NCBI GenBank assembly: GCA_039621445.1
Contig: CP154954.1
Span: forward strand, 14,116,387 to 14,180,386
Length of the DNA: 64,000 bases
Reading direction: 5' to 3'
Source of the DNA: Euglena gracilis
Lineage: Eukaryota > Euglenida > Euglenophyceae > Euglenales
Every line of letters starts with the position of its first letter. Position 1 is the first letter of the stretch. The notes beneath the pieces are model-generated. The model was not told the DNA's origin, ran no database searches, and saw nothing but the letters and a program-made list of their open reading frames with translations. The position numbers and the translations under genes were made by a program. This document shows, one piece after another, positions 11,829-22,510 of this stretch.

Positions 11829-14800
11829 GTGTACCGGGGTTTCCCCGGTGACTCGCGCGAAGAGGATGATCCACTTCGCGAACGAGATCGTGAAGAGTCA
11901 CGATTGAAATCTTGTTTTCGGGTAGGGGGTCCAGGTGACCGACCGCGAGAAGGACGGGTTTCCCGACCATCACGCGATGGTGACTTGGGCCTACTACCGC
12001 TAAGGCGGTGCTCCGAAGACCGTGAAACTCCCGACTGACGTGAAAACGCCGAGGAACCCGATCCCCGTGAGGAGATCGAGCCCCTTGGGCTTCCAATACG
12101 CTTTCGCGCATCGGGATTCGGGCATTCCCGAGACATGTGACCAGATTTGTTGCACAAAAAGCACAGTTTATCCATGCCTTGGTCCGAAGAACGCTGATTC
12201 CGCGTTTTCGGTCCCGTGGTGGGTGATCTTGGTGACATGGGTGATTTTTGCAACGCATTAACCGCACCCGCAGGGATTCCCGCGGTGGGATGCGTTTGGA
12301 AAGCGGACTGTATTTGTCCCAAAACTTGTGTGAGTTTGAGTTGCTTTGACACATAATTCCAACGTTGGGCAAGTGTCATCTCATGCCCTGCCAATTCCTC
12401 GCGATGGATATCCTTCACGAGGGATGGTGTGAAATGCAACAAAACCGCATCGAATTGTTCGCGCATTTGCTTCTCGCTAAGTTCATCAACTTCGGAAGCA
12501 AGTGCTAACCATTTGGCATACCAAAGGTCAATGGATTTCCATTTGCGATCCGATGGCGCGCATTGTCGCCATTTCTTCTCCAGGTAATCCTGGTGACCAG
12601 ACTTGAGTTGGTTGAAGCGTATTGCTCAACCAGGTCATCAAATGATACGCCATTACGTATCACCAAATTGCGTGCGCGTTCTCGCTCCTCCCTCGGTAGG
12701 CAATCGATGAATTCCATCTTGACTACCTCGGGATTCGGGTCTTGGGTGGGTCCCTTTAGTGCCCAATAGTACTCCCAGTCCCGAAAAAATTGACTCCATG
12801 TGGTTGGATCCCCGTCCCATTGGGGCTTCACCTTATTCGCGATTGCGATGGTGCCCTTGAAGTCTCTCTGAGTAACCCGATGACCCTCGGTGGTATTCCA
12901 GGGGTTTGGGTCCGGGTAATTCTTAACACCAAACGCGTTTCGCGGATTTTCCGCTCCATGTGAACCCCGCGCAGGATTTCCCGCACCAAGTGTAGGTGTG
13001 GCAGGATTTTCCTGCGGGAATTGCGAAAAATGTGGTGAATTTCTCCCGGTGGGGCGGGTTTCCCGCCGAAAACCCGATGGGTGATCTGGTAATCCAGAAC
13101 CCGATGGTGGTTGGTATGATCGCGAATGCGACACATGACCAATACCAGGAGTGGGGTGTTGGCTCATTCCTTGTACCAGGTTGGAATGTTGAATTTCTTG
13201 GTGGAGACTCGAATTTTCGAGCGGGGGATCAATTTCCTCATCAGAAATATGTCGTGAAAAGTGGGTTTGTGGTGTGGGCCAATGCAAAGGTGGTACAATT
13301 CGCGTTTTCGCGGGTGGTTGTACCAAATTCGCGGTGGATGTAGGGATTCCTACTCCAGAAATGGTAATTTGAGAACACGATTCCGGGACATTTGGAATAC
13401 CAACCGCAGCGCTTACCGCGGTGGGTGGTGGCATAACCGGTACCGGAGTGGACATTTTATCCAAACTCGCGGACAAGTCATGCACCGTTTCTTCCAAATG
13501 TTCCACCAACTGGAGTTGGCCGCAAATACGGTCAACCTCAGTCTCCAAATGCCTAATGCGTTTGCGGTAACGGGAAAAATCGTCCAAGTGTGGTAACTTT
13601 TCAGAAACCAAGTGTAGGTCTTGGACAAGGTGTCCTTGGGACTCCTCCACATTCCGGAGTTGACCCGCAAGCGCTTTTACTGCATTTGAGACAATTTGCA
13701 ATTGGTGGGGTGAATTGGTGGGGGTTTCCGCGGTGGTGTGCGAATTTTCCGCGGTTGGCTTTTCCAACAACGCAGAAATTCGTCCATCCAACCGTGAAAC
13801 TTCATCTTGCATGGATCAGGCATTCCGATTCACAGATTCCTCAAGTTGAATCAAACTCGTGCAAAATGCTTGCAAGGTTTCCTTGTTGTCACCAAGCATT
13901 TTGTTATAAAATGAGCGAAATTCCGGTGACTCGGATATCCGAGCGCGCGAAACATTGGGAAGTGCGCGAATTTCCGCTACTGTGGTGGACAACAAGGTGC
14001 AACGGGTTTGTAATTCCCCAATAGCGGCTTGAATACCACTAATGTCAGGAATTCGCTTTGAAAGTGCGGAAACATGCTCCTGCAAACCGACAACGGTGGC
14101 ATTAATACCGCCAATGTCCGTTTGCATTTGTTGTTGCGCGAAATCCAACCGTTGTGCGCAATCCGCGTTTTTCGCGTGCAGGGTGGTTAATCCATCCTGA
14201 TTTGCGGCACAATGGCAGGATTTTTGCTCCAATTGTAGGATGCGTTCCTCCAAAACCTGGATTTGCGTACGGGGAACAAAATGTTCTTGCACTTTCGCTT
14301 GAAATTGCTTCAAATGCTCGATTTCCGAGCAAAGATGCAAAATCCGTTGTTGGGCTTCTTGGAAAGAAGTAGTGAGTGTGGCAAAATGCTCAACCGCAAC
14401 AAAGTTACCGATTTCCGGCATTTTGGGGGTGGCATTTTGCACGTGTAATTGGTGCTGCAATTGCAGTAGCATGGTTGAACATGATTCCACTTTGGCAAAA
14501 AGATGGCTCATACCATCTTGCACATGCAGAAACTTGGAATCATTCCGCGTTTCCGCTTCATGCAGTGTTTCACTGATTTGTTGGAAGTTTTGTGGAAGTT
14601 GGATGCGCAAAATACTGTCAACACTTTCTCGAAAATGCTGAAGGTCTTTCCCTGCATTTTCAAAATTGTGTTGGCAATATTTGCCGATTTCCTGCAAATA
14701 ATTCCAGCAATATTCCAGTTTGGTGTTGACAACCCTTTGATTGTCCTCATCAAACTGCAAAACCTTGTTGAGCATGGTTGCACATTCCGCAACACATTGG

Positions 14801-15003
14801 TGGACATGCAAAATTTGCTTGCTCAGCGGGTGATCCGCTGGGAGTTGACCGAGAATTTGGTAAACATCACCGGGGGTGAGGTTATCCCTCAGATCTTCCT
14901 CATAGTCCTCCACAATGGAAACGGCACCAGAGATTTCCGGTACCACCAGACGCATATCTGGGTTCCATGGCAAAGCAGGGAAAACCGCAGTTTCCGCGGG
15001 TAA
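11829..15003 (-). pseudogene. Ty3/Gypsy gag, copy 3
   Basis: N-terminal coiled-coil region (about 15003-13816), uninterrupted 435-codon capsid frame (13812-12505), and nucleocapsid with knuckle (12466-11829). The N-terminal part is fused in frame to the nucleocapsid of copy 4 (one open frame from 15531 to 13816), across SSEHRSWSTGNPFTTTG. That gives a nucleocapsid-to-gag fusion of 571 codons. It carries the shared TGA between NRNA and SMQDEV and the shared capsid frameshift. Confidence 0.8.
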
Positions 15004-15089
15004 TCCCGGCAATGCGTGAAATGGTGTGGGGGGTGGAAATTGAGGGGTGAACGGGTTTCCCGTCGTGGTGAACGGGTTTCCCGTCGACC

Positions 15090-18000
15090 ATGACCGGTGC
15101 TCCGAAGACCGTGAAACTCCCGATTGACGTGAAAACGCCGAGGAACCCGATCCCCGTGAGGAGGTCGAGCCCCTTGGGCTTCCAATACGCTTTCGCGCAT
15201 CGGGATTCGGGCATTCCCGAGACATGTGACCAGATTTGTTGCACAAAAAGCACAGTTTATCCATGCCTTGGTCCGAAGAACGCTGATTCCGCGTTTTCGG
15301 TCCCGTGGTGGGTGATCTTGGTGACATGGGTGATTTTTGCAACGCATTAACCGCACCCGCAGGGATTCCCGCGGTGGGATGCGTTTGGAAAGCAGACTGT
15401 ATTTGTCCCAAAACTTGTGTGAGTTTGAGTTGCTTTGACACATAATTCCAACGTTGGGCAAGAGTCATCTCATGCCCTGCCAATTCCTCGCGATGGATAT
15501 CCCTCACGAGGGATGGTGTGAAATGCAACAAAACCGCATCGAATTATTCGCGCATTTGCTTCTCGCTAAGTTCATCAACTTCGGAAGCAAGTGCTAACCA
15601 TTTGGCATACCAAAGGTCAATGGATTTCCATTTGCGATCCGATGGCGCGCATTGTCGCCATTTCTTCTCCAGGTAATCCTGGTGACCAGACTTGAGTTGG
15701 TTGAAGCGTATTGCTCAACCAGGTCATCAAATGATACGCCATTACGTATCACCAAATTGCGTGCGCGTTCTCGCTCCTCCCTCGGTAGGCAATCGATGAA
15801 TTCCATCTTGACTACCTCGGGATTCGGGTCTTGGGTGGGTCCCTTTAGTGCCCAATAGTACACCCAGTCCCGAAAAAAATGTCTCCATGTGGTTGGATCC
15901 CCGTCCCATTGGGGCTTCACCTTATTCGCGATTGCGATGGTGCCCTTGAAGTCTCTCTGAGTAACCCGATGACCCTCGGTGGTATTCCAGGGGTTTGGGT
16001 CCGGGTAATTCTTAACACCAAACGCGTTTCGCGGATTTTCCGCTCCATGTGAACCCCGCGCAGGATTTCCCGCACCAAGTGTAGGTGTGGCAGGATTTTC
16101 CTGCGGGAATTGCGAAAAATGTGGTGAATTTCTCCCGGTGGGGCGGGTTTCCCGCCGAAAACCCGATGGGTGATCTGGTAATCCAGAACCCGATGGTGGT
16201 TGGTATGATCGCGAATGCGACACATGACCAATACCAGGAGTGGGGTGTTGGCTCATTCCTTGTACCAGGTTGGAATGTTGAATTTCTTGGTGGAGACTCG
16301 AATTTTCGAGCGGGGGATCAATTTCCTCATCGGAAATATGTCGTGAAAAGTGGGTTTGTGGTGTGGGCCAATGCAAAGGTGGTACAATTCGCGTTTTCGC
16401 GGGTGGTTGTACCAAATTCGCGGTGGATGTAGGGATTCCTACTCCAGAAATGGTAATTTGAGAACACGATTCCGGGACATTTGGAATACCAACCGCAGCG
16501 CTTACCGCGGTGGGTGGTGGCATAACCGGTACCGGAGTGGACGTTTTATCCAAACTCGCGGACAAGTCATGCACCGTTTCTTCCAAATGTTCCACCAACT
16601 GGAGTTGGCCGCAAATACGGTCAACCTCAGTCTCCAAATGCCTAATGCGTTTGCGGTAACCGGAAAAATCGTCCAAGTGTGGTAACTTTTCAGAAACCAA
16701 GTGTAGGTCTTGGACAAGGTGTCCTTGGGACTCCTCCACATTCCGGAGTTGACCCGCAAGCGCTTTTACTGCATTTGAGACAATTTGCAATTGGTGGGGT
16801 GAATTGGTGGGGGTTTCCGCGGTGGTGTGCGAATTTTCCGCGGTTGGCTTTTCCAACAACGCAGAAATTCGTCCATCCAACCATGAAACTTCATCTTGCA
16901 TGGATCGGGCATTCCGATTCACAGATTCCTCAAGTTGAATCAAACTCGTGCAAAATGCTTGCAAGGTTTTCTTGTTGTCACCAAGAATTTTGTTATAAAA
17001 TGAGCGAAATTCCGGTGACTCGGATATCCGAGCGCGCGAAACATTGGGAAGTGCGCGAATTTCCGCTACTGTGGTGGACAACAAGGTGCAACGGGTTTGT
17101 AATTCCCCAATAGCGGCTTGAATACCACTAATGTCAGAAATTCGCTTGGAAAGTGCGGAAACATGCTCCTGCAAACCGACAACGGTGGCATTAATACCGC
17201 CAATGTCCGTTTGCATTTGTTGTTGCGCGAAATCCAACCGTTGTGCGCAATCCGCGTTTTTCGCGTGCAGGGTGGTTAATCCATCCTGATTTGCGGCACA
17301 ATGGCAGGATTTTTGCTCCAAGTGTAGGATGCGTTCCTCCAAAACCTGGATTTGCGTACGGGGAACAAAATTTTCTTGCACTTTCGCTTGAAATTGCTTC
17401 AAATGCTCGATTTCCGAGCAAAGATGCAAAATCCGTTGTTGGGCTTCTTGGAAAGAAGTAGTGAGTGTGGCAAAATGCTCAACCGCAACAAAGTTACCGA
17501 TTTCCGGCATTTTGGGGGTGGCATTTTGCACGTGTAATTGGTGCTGCAATTGCAGTAGCATGGTTGAACATGATTCCACTTTGGCAAAAAGATGGCTCAT
17601 ACCATCTTGCACATGCAGAAACTTGGAATCATTCCGCGTTTCCGCTTCATGCAGTGTTTCACTGATTTGTTGGAAGTTTTGTGGAAGTTGGATGCGCAAA
17701 ATACTGTCAACACTTTCTCGAAAATGCTGAAGGTCTTTCCCTGCATTTTCAAAATTGTGTTGGCAATATTTGCCGATTTCCTGCAAATAATTCCAGCAAT
17801 ATTCCAGTTTGGTGTTGACAACCCTTTGATTGTCCTCATCAAACTGCAAAACCTTGTTGAGCATGGTTGCACATTCCGCAACACATTGGTGGACATGCAA
17901 AATTTGCTTGCTCAGCGGGTGATCCGCTGGGAGTTGACCGAGAATTTGGTAAACATCACCGGGGGTGAGGTTATCCCTCAGATCTTCCTCATAGTCCTCC

Positions 18001-18619
18001 ACAATGGAAACGGCACCAGAGATTTCCGGTACCACCAGACGCATATCTGGGTTCCATGGCAAAGCAGGGAAAACCGCAGTTTCCGCGGGTAATCCCGGCA
18101 ATGCGTGAAATGGTGTGGGGGGTGAAAATTGAGGGGGGGGTTGGAAAAAACACGGTGTTTCCACCGAGTTGCACTCCAAAAGGCCCACCGGTGCTTCCAC
18201 CGGGGATCTTTTGGGTGTGAACAGAGCAAAGGGCAAATACCCCCACTTTGTTCATGGGTTACATGAGTTGCCAAATGTAACGGTGCAAGGGGTTCATCCC
18301 CTCGCTGCATCAATGATGGGTGAACCGGGATGGAGGAAGCCATTTTGCCACCTACATCCCGCACAATCAGTGACAATGATGATGAGGAGGGCTCATTGCC
18401 CCCGTGCAACAATAAAGGCGTTTCGTCCTGAGACAATGACAATTGACGCAATGTGTCTTCTTGTTGCTTGGGGAGTCGGGAATTGGAACTTGTTTCATTC
18501 GAACCGTTCCAATCCCCGCAATCTTCATCAAGATTGGTCAATGAACTCATCAACAAGTCATAATCAAATTTGCTGTTGGGGGTTGTGCTCTGCATCTTTT
18601 GAGATGGGTAAAAAGGCAA
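15090..18619 (-). pseudogene. Ty3/Gypsy gag, copy 4 (5'-most, most complete)
   Basis: The only copy with its own 5' end. The best start is the ATG at 18619-18617 (MPFYPSQKMQS), reading an acidic, Ser-rich N-terminus. The frame must shift at a run of eight G at 18133-18140 to enter PPQFSPPTPFHALPG. From there 880 codons stay open to 15594, covering the coiled coil (HLCSEIEHLKQFQ, QVLEERILHLEQ) and the capsid (WDGDPTTWRHFFRDWVYYW). Only this copy reads NRNARSMQDEV with CGA where copies 1-3 have TGA. The knuckle region follows at 15531-15090 after the shared capsid frameshift, so this copy best represents the ancestral gag. Confidence 0.8.
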
Positions 18620-19250
18620 AAACCCAAAAATTCACACAAATAAGCAGTGAAACAGGGACCAGAAAGGTTGTATCGGCGAATACCGAACAGAGCCTTCTGA
18701 GACCTGTATCCTTGCTTAAAGGTTGTCTAGAGGCCAGGAACAGTACTTTCACCGTGTTTCACGGCTCAGTACGATCCTCACCACCAGTCAACCACAGAGT
18801 TTCTCTGTGTGGAACGTCTGTGTAGGATCGTTGCCTAAATCTGCTACCAAGTGTACGTCCAAGGACTTCCCTTTGACCCCTTTCGCCCCGGAAAAGCCTG
18901 TTTCGCTTTTTCCTGGTGCGCACCTACTTAGGTGACTAAAAATCCTTGGAGTAACAAAACCCTTTTTCCCAATTCCCCTATGCTAAGGCAGAGCACAAGA
19001 CAAGTCGCTGTGTAAGGATTTTCCTTCACAGTCGTGTTGAGTCCTTTCACAGGTTTATCCTCTTACTTCAAAACAGTCAGAATGTGAAGAATAGAATACC
19101 ACCTGTGAGGAAAAGAGATCACGCAGGCACGTGTGATACGTGTCGCTAAATCCCATAGGATCTGCCACGATCGTCAGGCTGTGTTCATCACAGCCGTCAG
19201 ATTGTGACGGATCCAGACTCCGTAGGTTTCCTACAGAGCTGGGATCGTGC
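18620..19250. other. Presumed leader or LTR area upstream of the left gag; nothing certain
   Basis: This lies 5' of the copy 4 start codon on the minus strand, where the 5' LTR and primer-binding site would be expected. I found no matching LTR downstream of pol within the window and no clear TGG-type primer-binding site. No gene is visible. Confidence 0.3.
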
Positions 19251-19254
19251 CTGG

Positions 19255-19674
19255 TACACAAAAACCCACAGCACCAGAGGGGCTGGGGTTTTTAGGTGGA
19301 AAAATGCTGGTTTGAAAGTGCAGGAAGTCCAGCAATTGGGCCAGTTGAAAAATTTTGGGGCCTTCCAAGCTCATTATATGAGACTCGGTGTCATTTCCAA
19401 AATTCAAAAACTTATAGCCCAAAGGGGGGTGCATAATACCTCACCATCTCGCAGTGCGGAGCCCGAATGGTCTCGGACTCCCACGACAGAGGAAGGGGGA
19501 GGAAGGGACCAAGAGGGCGAAGCACAAGAAGATGGTGAGCCCAACCCCCCCACCCAAAAAATCGGCGGAAAAAGAAAAACATCCCAACCAGAAAGAGGAC
19601 CCCCGACCAAGCAGCCCCAACCGCCACCCAGAAACACACCAGGAAGAGACAGCCTTCATCAAACGACCATGTGA
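19255..19674 (+). pseudogene. DIRS-like tyrosine recombinase, C-terminal fragment
   Basis: The fragment carries the HxxR box (THSTRGAG, His codon at 19267) and about 35 residues later AHYMRLG with the nucleophile Tyr at 19375-19377. This is the C-terminal half of a tyrosine recombinase that joins retroelement cDNA into the genome. The N-terminal half with the first catalytic Arg is absent. The tail is charged and Pro-rich, as in the other copies here. It is diverged from the copy at 47260-47960: the residue before KNFGAF reads LGQLK, where the other copies have IGQWK. Confidence 0.75.
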
Positions 19675-19930
19675 GAAGGGGGGGCGGGGCCACGACGGTT
19701 CAGCTTCGCCAAGGTGTCGGAGGAGGCCTCATCATCGCCAACTCCGGCGCAGAGGCGCAGTAAGAAGCACCCCCCGCACACGCACAAACACACCAGAACA
19801 GAACAGCCGGCAAGGAAAGCAGGACCTCACCATCTACTTGTGCTTCGCCCTCTTGGTCCCTTCCTCCCCCTTCCTCTGTCGTGGGAGTCTGATTCTACCG
19901 CGGTGTCCCATCCTCCCTGGTCGGCTGTCC

Positions 19931-20137
19931 TCAACGGAGTAAGAGACACCGCCGGTTCCGCACGTTGCCATTGTGAGGCCAGATTGAGCACTGAAAAAAG
20001 GTGGTCAGGGCACCTTCCAAATAACCTTGAGCACCAAGTCTTTGATAGTGGGCGATAAAAGCCTCCACCCCCTTCCACTGACCAATTTTACAAACTTCTT
20101 GGGCGGAAAGGCCCAATTGTTTGAGTGCATTGCTCAA
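19931..20137 (-). pseudogene. DIRS-like tyrosine recombinase, short C-terminal fragment, inverted
   Basis: Encodes LKQLGLSAQEVCKIGQWKGV followed by EAFIAHYQRLG, which matches the recombinase at 47260-47960 closely. The HSTR box is cut off at the right end. It faces the opposite way from the fragment at 19255-19674, so two element ends meet here head to head. Nonfunctional. Confidence 0.75.
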
Positions 20138-20935
20138 AGTCCAAATTCAATTTTGATAATTGACTTTTGAATTGATATTCGTCTGGTTCGTGTCCTTCTG
20201 GATATTGAATTGATATGGACTTCTTTTCTTGGTTATTCTTCGTTCGTGAACTCTTTTCCTTACTTCTGGCTGTCGAAGGGCAAGTTAAGAAACAGCCAAA
20301 CTCTGGCGAAAAAGGCACCAAGCACAGCCTCCTAACCCAGCGCACCAGAACAATGACAACAAACCGCCGGCGAGCAAGGCAGGGCCTGCCAATGGCAGAG
20401 TGCGGAGCCCGAGGTGTCCTTTAGGGGACAAGGAGGAAGTGACCAGGAGGGAGAAGCACAACGGCAGATTGACATCCCGGCGGTGTTGCGACGATTCTTC
20501 TTGTGCGCTAGGTTATGAGGTTCCGTTTGGTGTCTTTTTTTTTTTGCCGAAGCTTGCTGATTCCTAGATTGCCCTGCGAAGCCAAAAATAAAAGTGCCTC
20601 AACAGAATCAGCCAATTCCAATTATTCAGAAGGAGACGCTCCTGCAGAAACTGTTTTCAATGAAACATGCAACTTCCAGGACAAACAGCGCTGAATACCT
20701 TCAAGACGGAACAGCAGCAGCAGGAGCTGGACAACCTGACGGAGAAGGACGACTGTGGCGAACGGTGGCTGCCCCTTCGGAAAAAGAAAGCTCCCCAAAA
20801 AAATTCCAAAACCCAGACACGTACTCCCTCGAGGCAAGCCGACAAGGCAGGAAGGGAGACGGCGAGCAAGGCATGGCTTCACAATGGTAAAGTGCGGAGC
20901 CCGTGGAGTCCCCCCAAAGCGATGTCCACGGTAGT
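20138..20935. other. DIRS-like terminal sequence, no intact gene
   Basis: Contains two copies of the dispersed terminal core described at 51870-52271: one near 20375-20411 (GGCGAGCAAGGCAGGGCC, GTGCGGAGCCCG) and one near 20850-20905. The first is preceded by a motif resembling CCAACTCCGGCGAA and by AACCCAGCGCACCA. The rest has no supported coding capacity. Confidence 0.5.
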
Positions 20936-21225
20936 ATCAGAGCAAATTCATAGTTAAGGAAAGCCACAAAGCGAACCAACCAATTTAAAACCTTTCCACA
21001 CACACAGGGTTCTTTTGTATAAACCTTCAACAATTGACAAACAAATGTCAAATTCATTGTGTATTTGTGGCCAGAATTGAATAAAAATTCAAAATTTGGT
21101 ATTTTGCTGAAAGGTAAAAAAGCTTCCGACTTCGAAAAAAGACATGGCAAAGCAAAAGCAAACGAAAATGGGGGTCGTCGGGGACCAGAAAGAAGGCGCA
21201 TCCGGGTAAAGCGGCCGTGCCACAC
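20936..21225 (+). repeat. Dispersed repeat, copy 1 of 2
   Basis: About 290 bases, from GTATCAGAGCAAATTC to about AAAGCGGCCGTGCCACACG, match 24741-25010 in the same orientation. Landmarks shared by both: GGACCAACCAAT or GAACCAACCAAT, AAACTTCCGACTT or AAGCTTCCGACTT, and GGCAAAGCAAAAGCAAA. It is probably an internal or leader part of a DIRS-like element, since gag-like sequence follows the second copy. Confidence 0.7.
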
Positions 21226-21537
21226 GTGGAGGTCCTACCTGGGTCTCCGCATGGCCCCCCCAAGCAAGAAGAAGACGAAGCTAAAGATACAAGAACAGGT
21301 ACAGTGACGTGCGGTATGGAAGCTGTGGACACAAAACACACAGCCACTTTGTGTTTTCGCCACCCGCAGCATCATTCAGAAAGATGCCGAAGAAAATGAG
21401 GCATTTGAAAGACAGGGTTTAGGAGGAGGATATTCCCTAACACCAACCCCAGGCACTCTGTCCTTCAAGGATCTCATATTTTGAAGTTCATTCTATGAGA
21501 ACATTACACCCCTAGGTCCCCTATGGCTTTGGCCCTT

Positions 21538-21676
21538 CGAAAAGGATTTTTTTCTGGGATGTGCGTGCACTATCTCATTCTCTGTTCACCTCTCTGGAGG
21601 AACTTGTGTTGGAAAAGGATTTTTTTTCTGGGATGTGCGTGCACTATCTCCCTCTCTGTTCACCTCTCTGGAGGAT
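21538..21676. repeat. Two-unit tandem duplication inside a gag remnant
   Basis: Two near-identical units of about 65 bases (21538-21602 and 21611-21676) each contain TCTGGGATGTGCGTGCACTA and CTCTGTTCACCTCTCTGGAG. On the minus strand they encode the SREGxSAxTSQKK segment seen once in the gag of the copy at 48170-51720. Confidence 0.75.
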
Positions 21677-21689
21677 CTTGTTGTTGGGA

Positions 21690-22510
21690 GTCATACCATA
21701 CGGCTTAATGCCCCTGTTTTGCCTTTCTGGTGTTTTACATGTTGATGTGGTTGGTTAACATACCATAGGGGGGACTCTGTGGGTCCCCTTGGTTGAATAA
21801 TCGGGAATTCATAAATAAATGTTGGGGGGGTTCCTGCCCCTCCATCCAAAATGACCAATGTGGGTCCCTTTTCCTCCAGGGGCTGGGTCGTTGAAGTTGC
21901 CACTGGCGGTCCCCTTTTCCTCCTTTTTTTCGGTAGAGGGCCACTGTGGGTCCTTCGGGGAATTTTTCCAGCAGCTATGACCCCTAGCTTCTTGGTGAGT
22001 GGGTCCACCCTGCTGGCCTCCAAGGCGTCCATGTATAAATTTGTATCCATAATGCAACTGCTGGTCTTCCAGGCCTTGAGTTCTTCTTGGCCTCCAACCT
22101 CACTCGAAATCTGGGGGAGGGCTGTTGTGGCCCCCTCTTTTTCTCCTTGAGAGGGATTGTTGTGTCATATGAACTGGGGGGGGTTTGACAGCCCTTTTCT
22201 GCCGCTTCCTGGGGGGATTTGCCTGTAAAATCGGCCCCATGCCCCTGTAGTGGTGTCCTCCTTGGCCTTGATTACATCTCCCCATCCTTTTGCTGATTTT
22301 TGTGCAGGCGACTCGGTGCCTTTGGGGGAGATTCCCCTGACGTGTGGGCTTTGTATTTCCAATTGTGAAGCATTTTGGGCACCCATGTCCAATCCTTTGC
22401 CCACCAAGGGCTGGGGCTGACTTCTGTCTTCTGGGCCGTCTGGCCACAGTGGTCCAAGGACCGACTGGGTAGTTTTTTAGAGTTGAATTTTGCATCCGTG
22501 CTTTGTACAA
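21690..22510 (-). pseudogene. DIRS-like gag fragment
   Basis: The minus strand encodes pieces in shifting frames, such as GAQNASQLEIQSPHVRGISP and KGWGDVIKAKED. These match the gag-like start of the copy at 48170-51720 (GAQNAPQLNNHSPHMWGISP, KGWEDGIKAKE). YVNQPHQH and LTKKL segments also correspond. No single frame spans the fragment. No enzyme domain is present. Confidence 0.6.

Larger units (their letters stand above)
581..16160. repeat. Short palindromes with variable arms and a TTT-like centre, scattered through the left element
   Basis: Perfect or near-perfect hairpins 13-17 bases long recur through coding sequence. Examples: GTCGGG-TTT-CCCGAC at 581-595, GCGGA-TTT-TCCGC at 6406-6418, GCAGGA-TTT-TCCTGC at 6465-6479, GGCGGG-TTT-CCCGCC at 6517-6531, CTCGAA-TT-TTCGAG at 6672-6685, CAGCGG-GTGAT-CCGCTG at 8288-8304 and TGAGG-TTATC-CCTCA at 8341-8355. 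The arms differ from one to the next, but the centre is usually GG-TTT-CC or GG-TAAT-CC. On the coding strand they give recurring GNP, ENP and RETRP peptides and keep the frame. They are copied along with each gag unit. Confidence 0.75.
5320..18130 (-). repeat. Four-fold head-to-tail tandem array of a gag unit, period about 3268 bp
   Basis: The same gag sequence recurs four times in one orientation. The capsid frame end recurs at 5969, 9237, 12505 and 15594, giving spacings of 3268, 3268 and 3089 bp. The shorter last interval reflects a deletion of about 180 bp in the Arg/Ser linker near 15090. Copies differ only by scattered single bases. Each junction joins the Arg/Ser tail of one nucleocapsid to the N-terminal PPTPFHALPGLPAE of the next gag (near 8500, 11770 and 15040). 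Only the leftmost unit continues into pol. Confidence 0.9.

Noticed and set aside
18620-19260. 5' LTR of the left chromovirus
   Set aside because: Position fits, but no TG-CA borders with primer-binding site and no second copy could be found.
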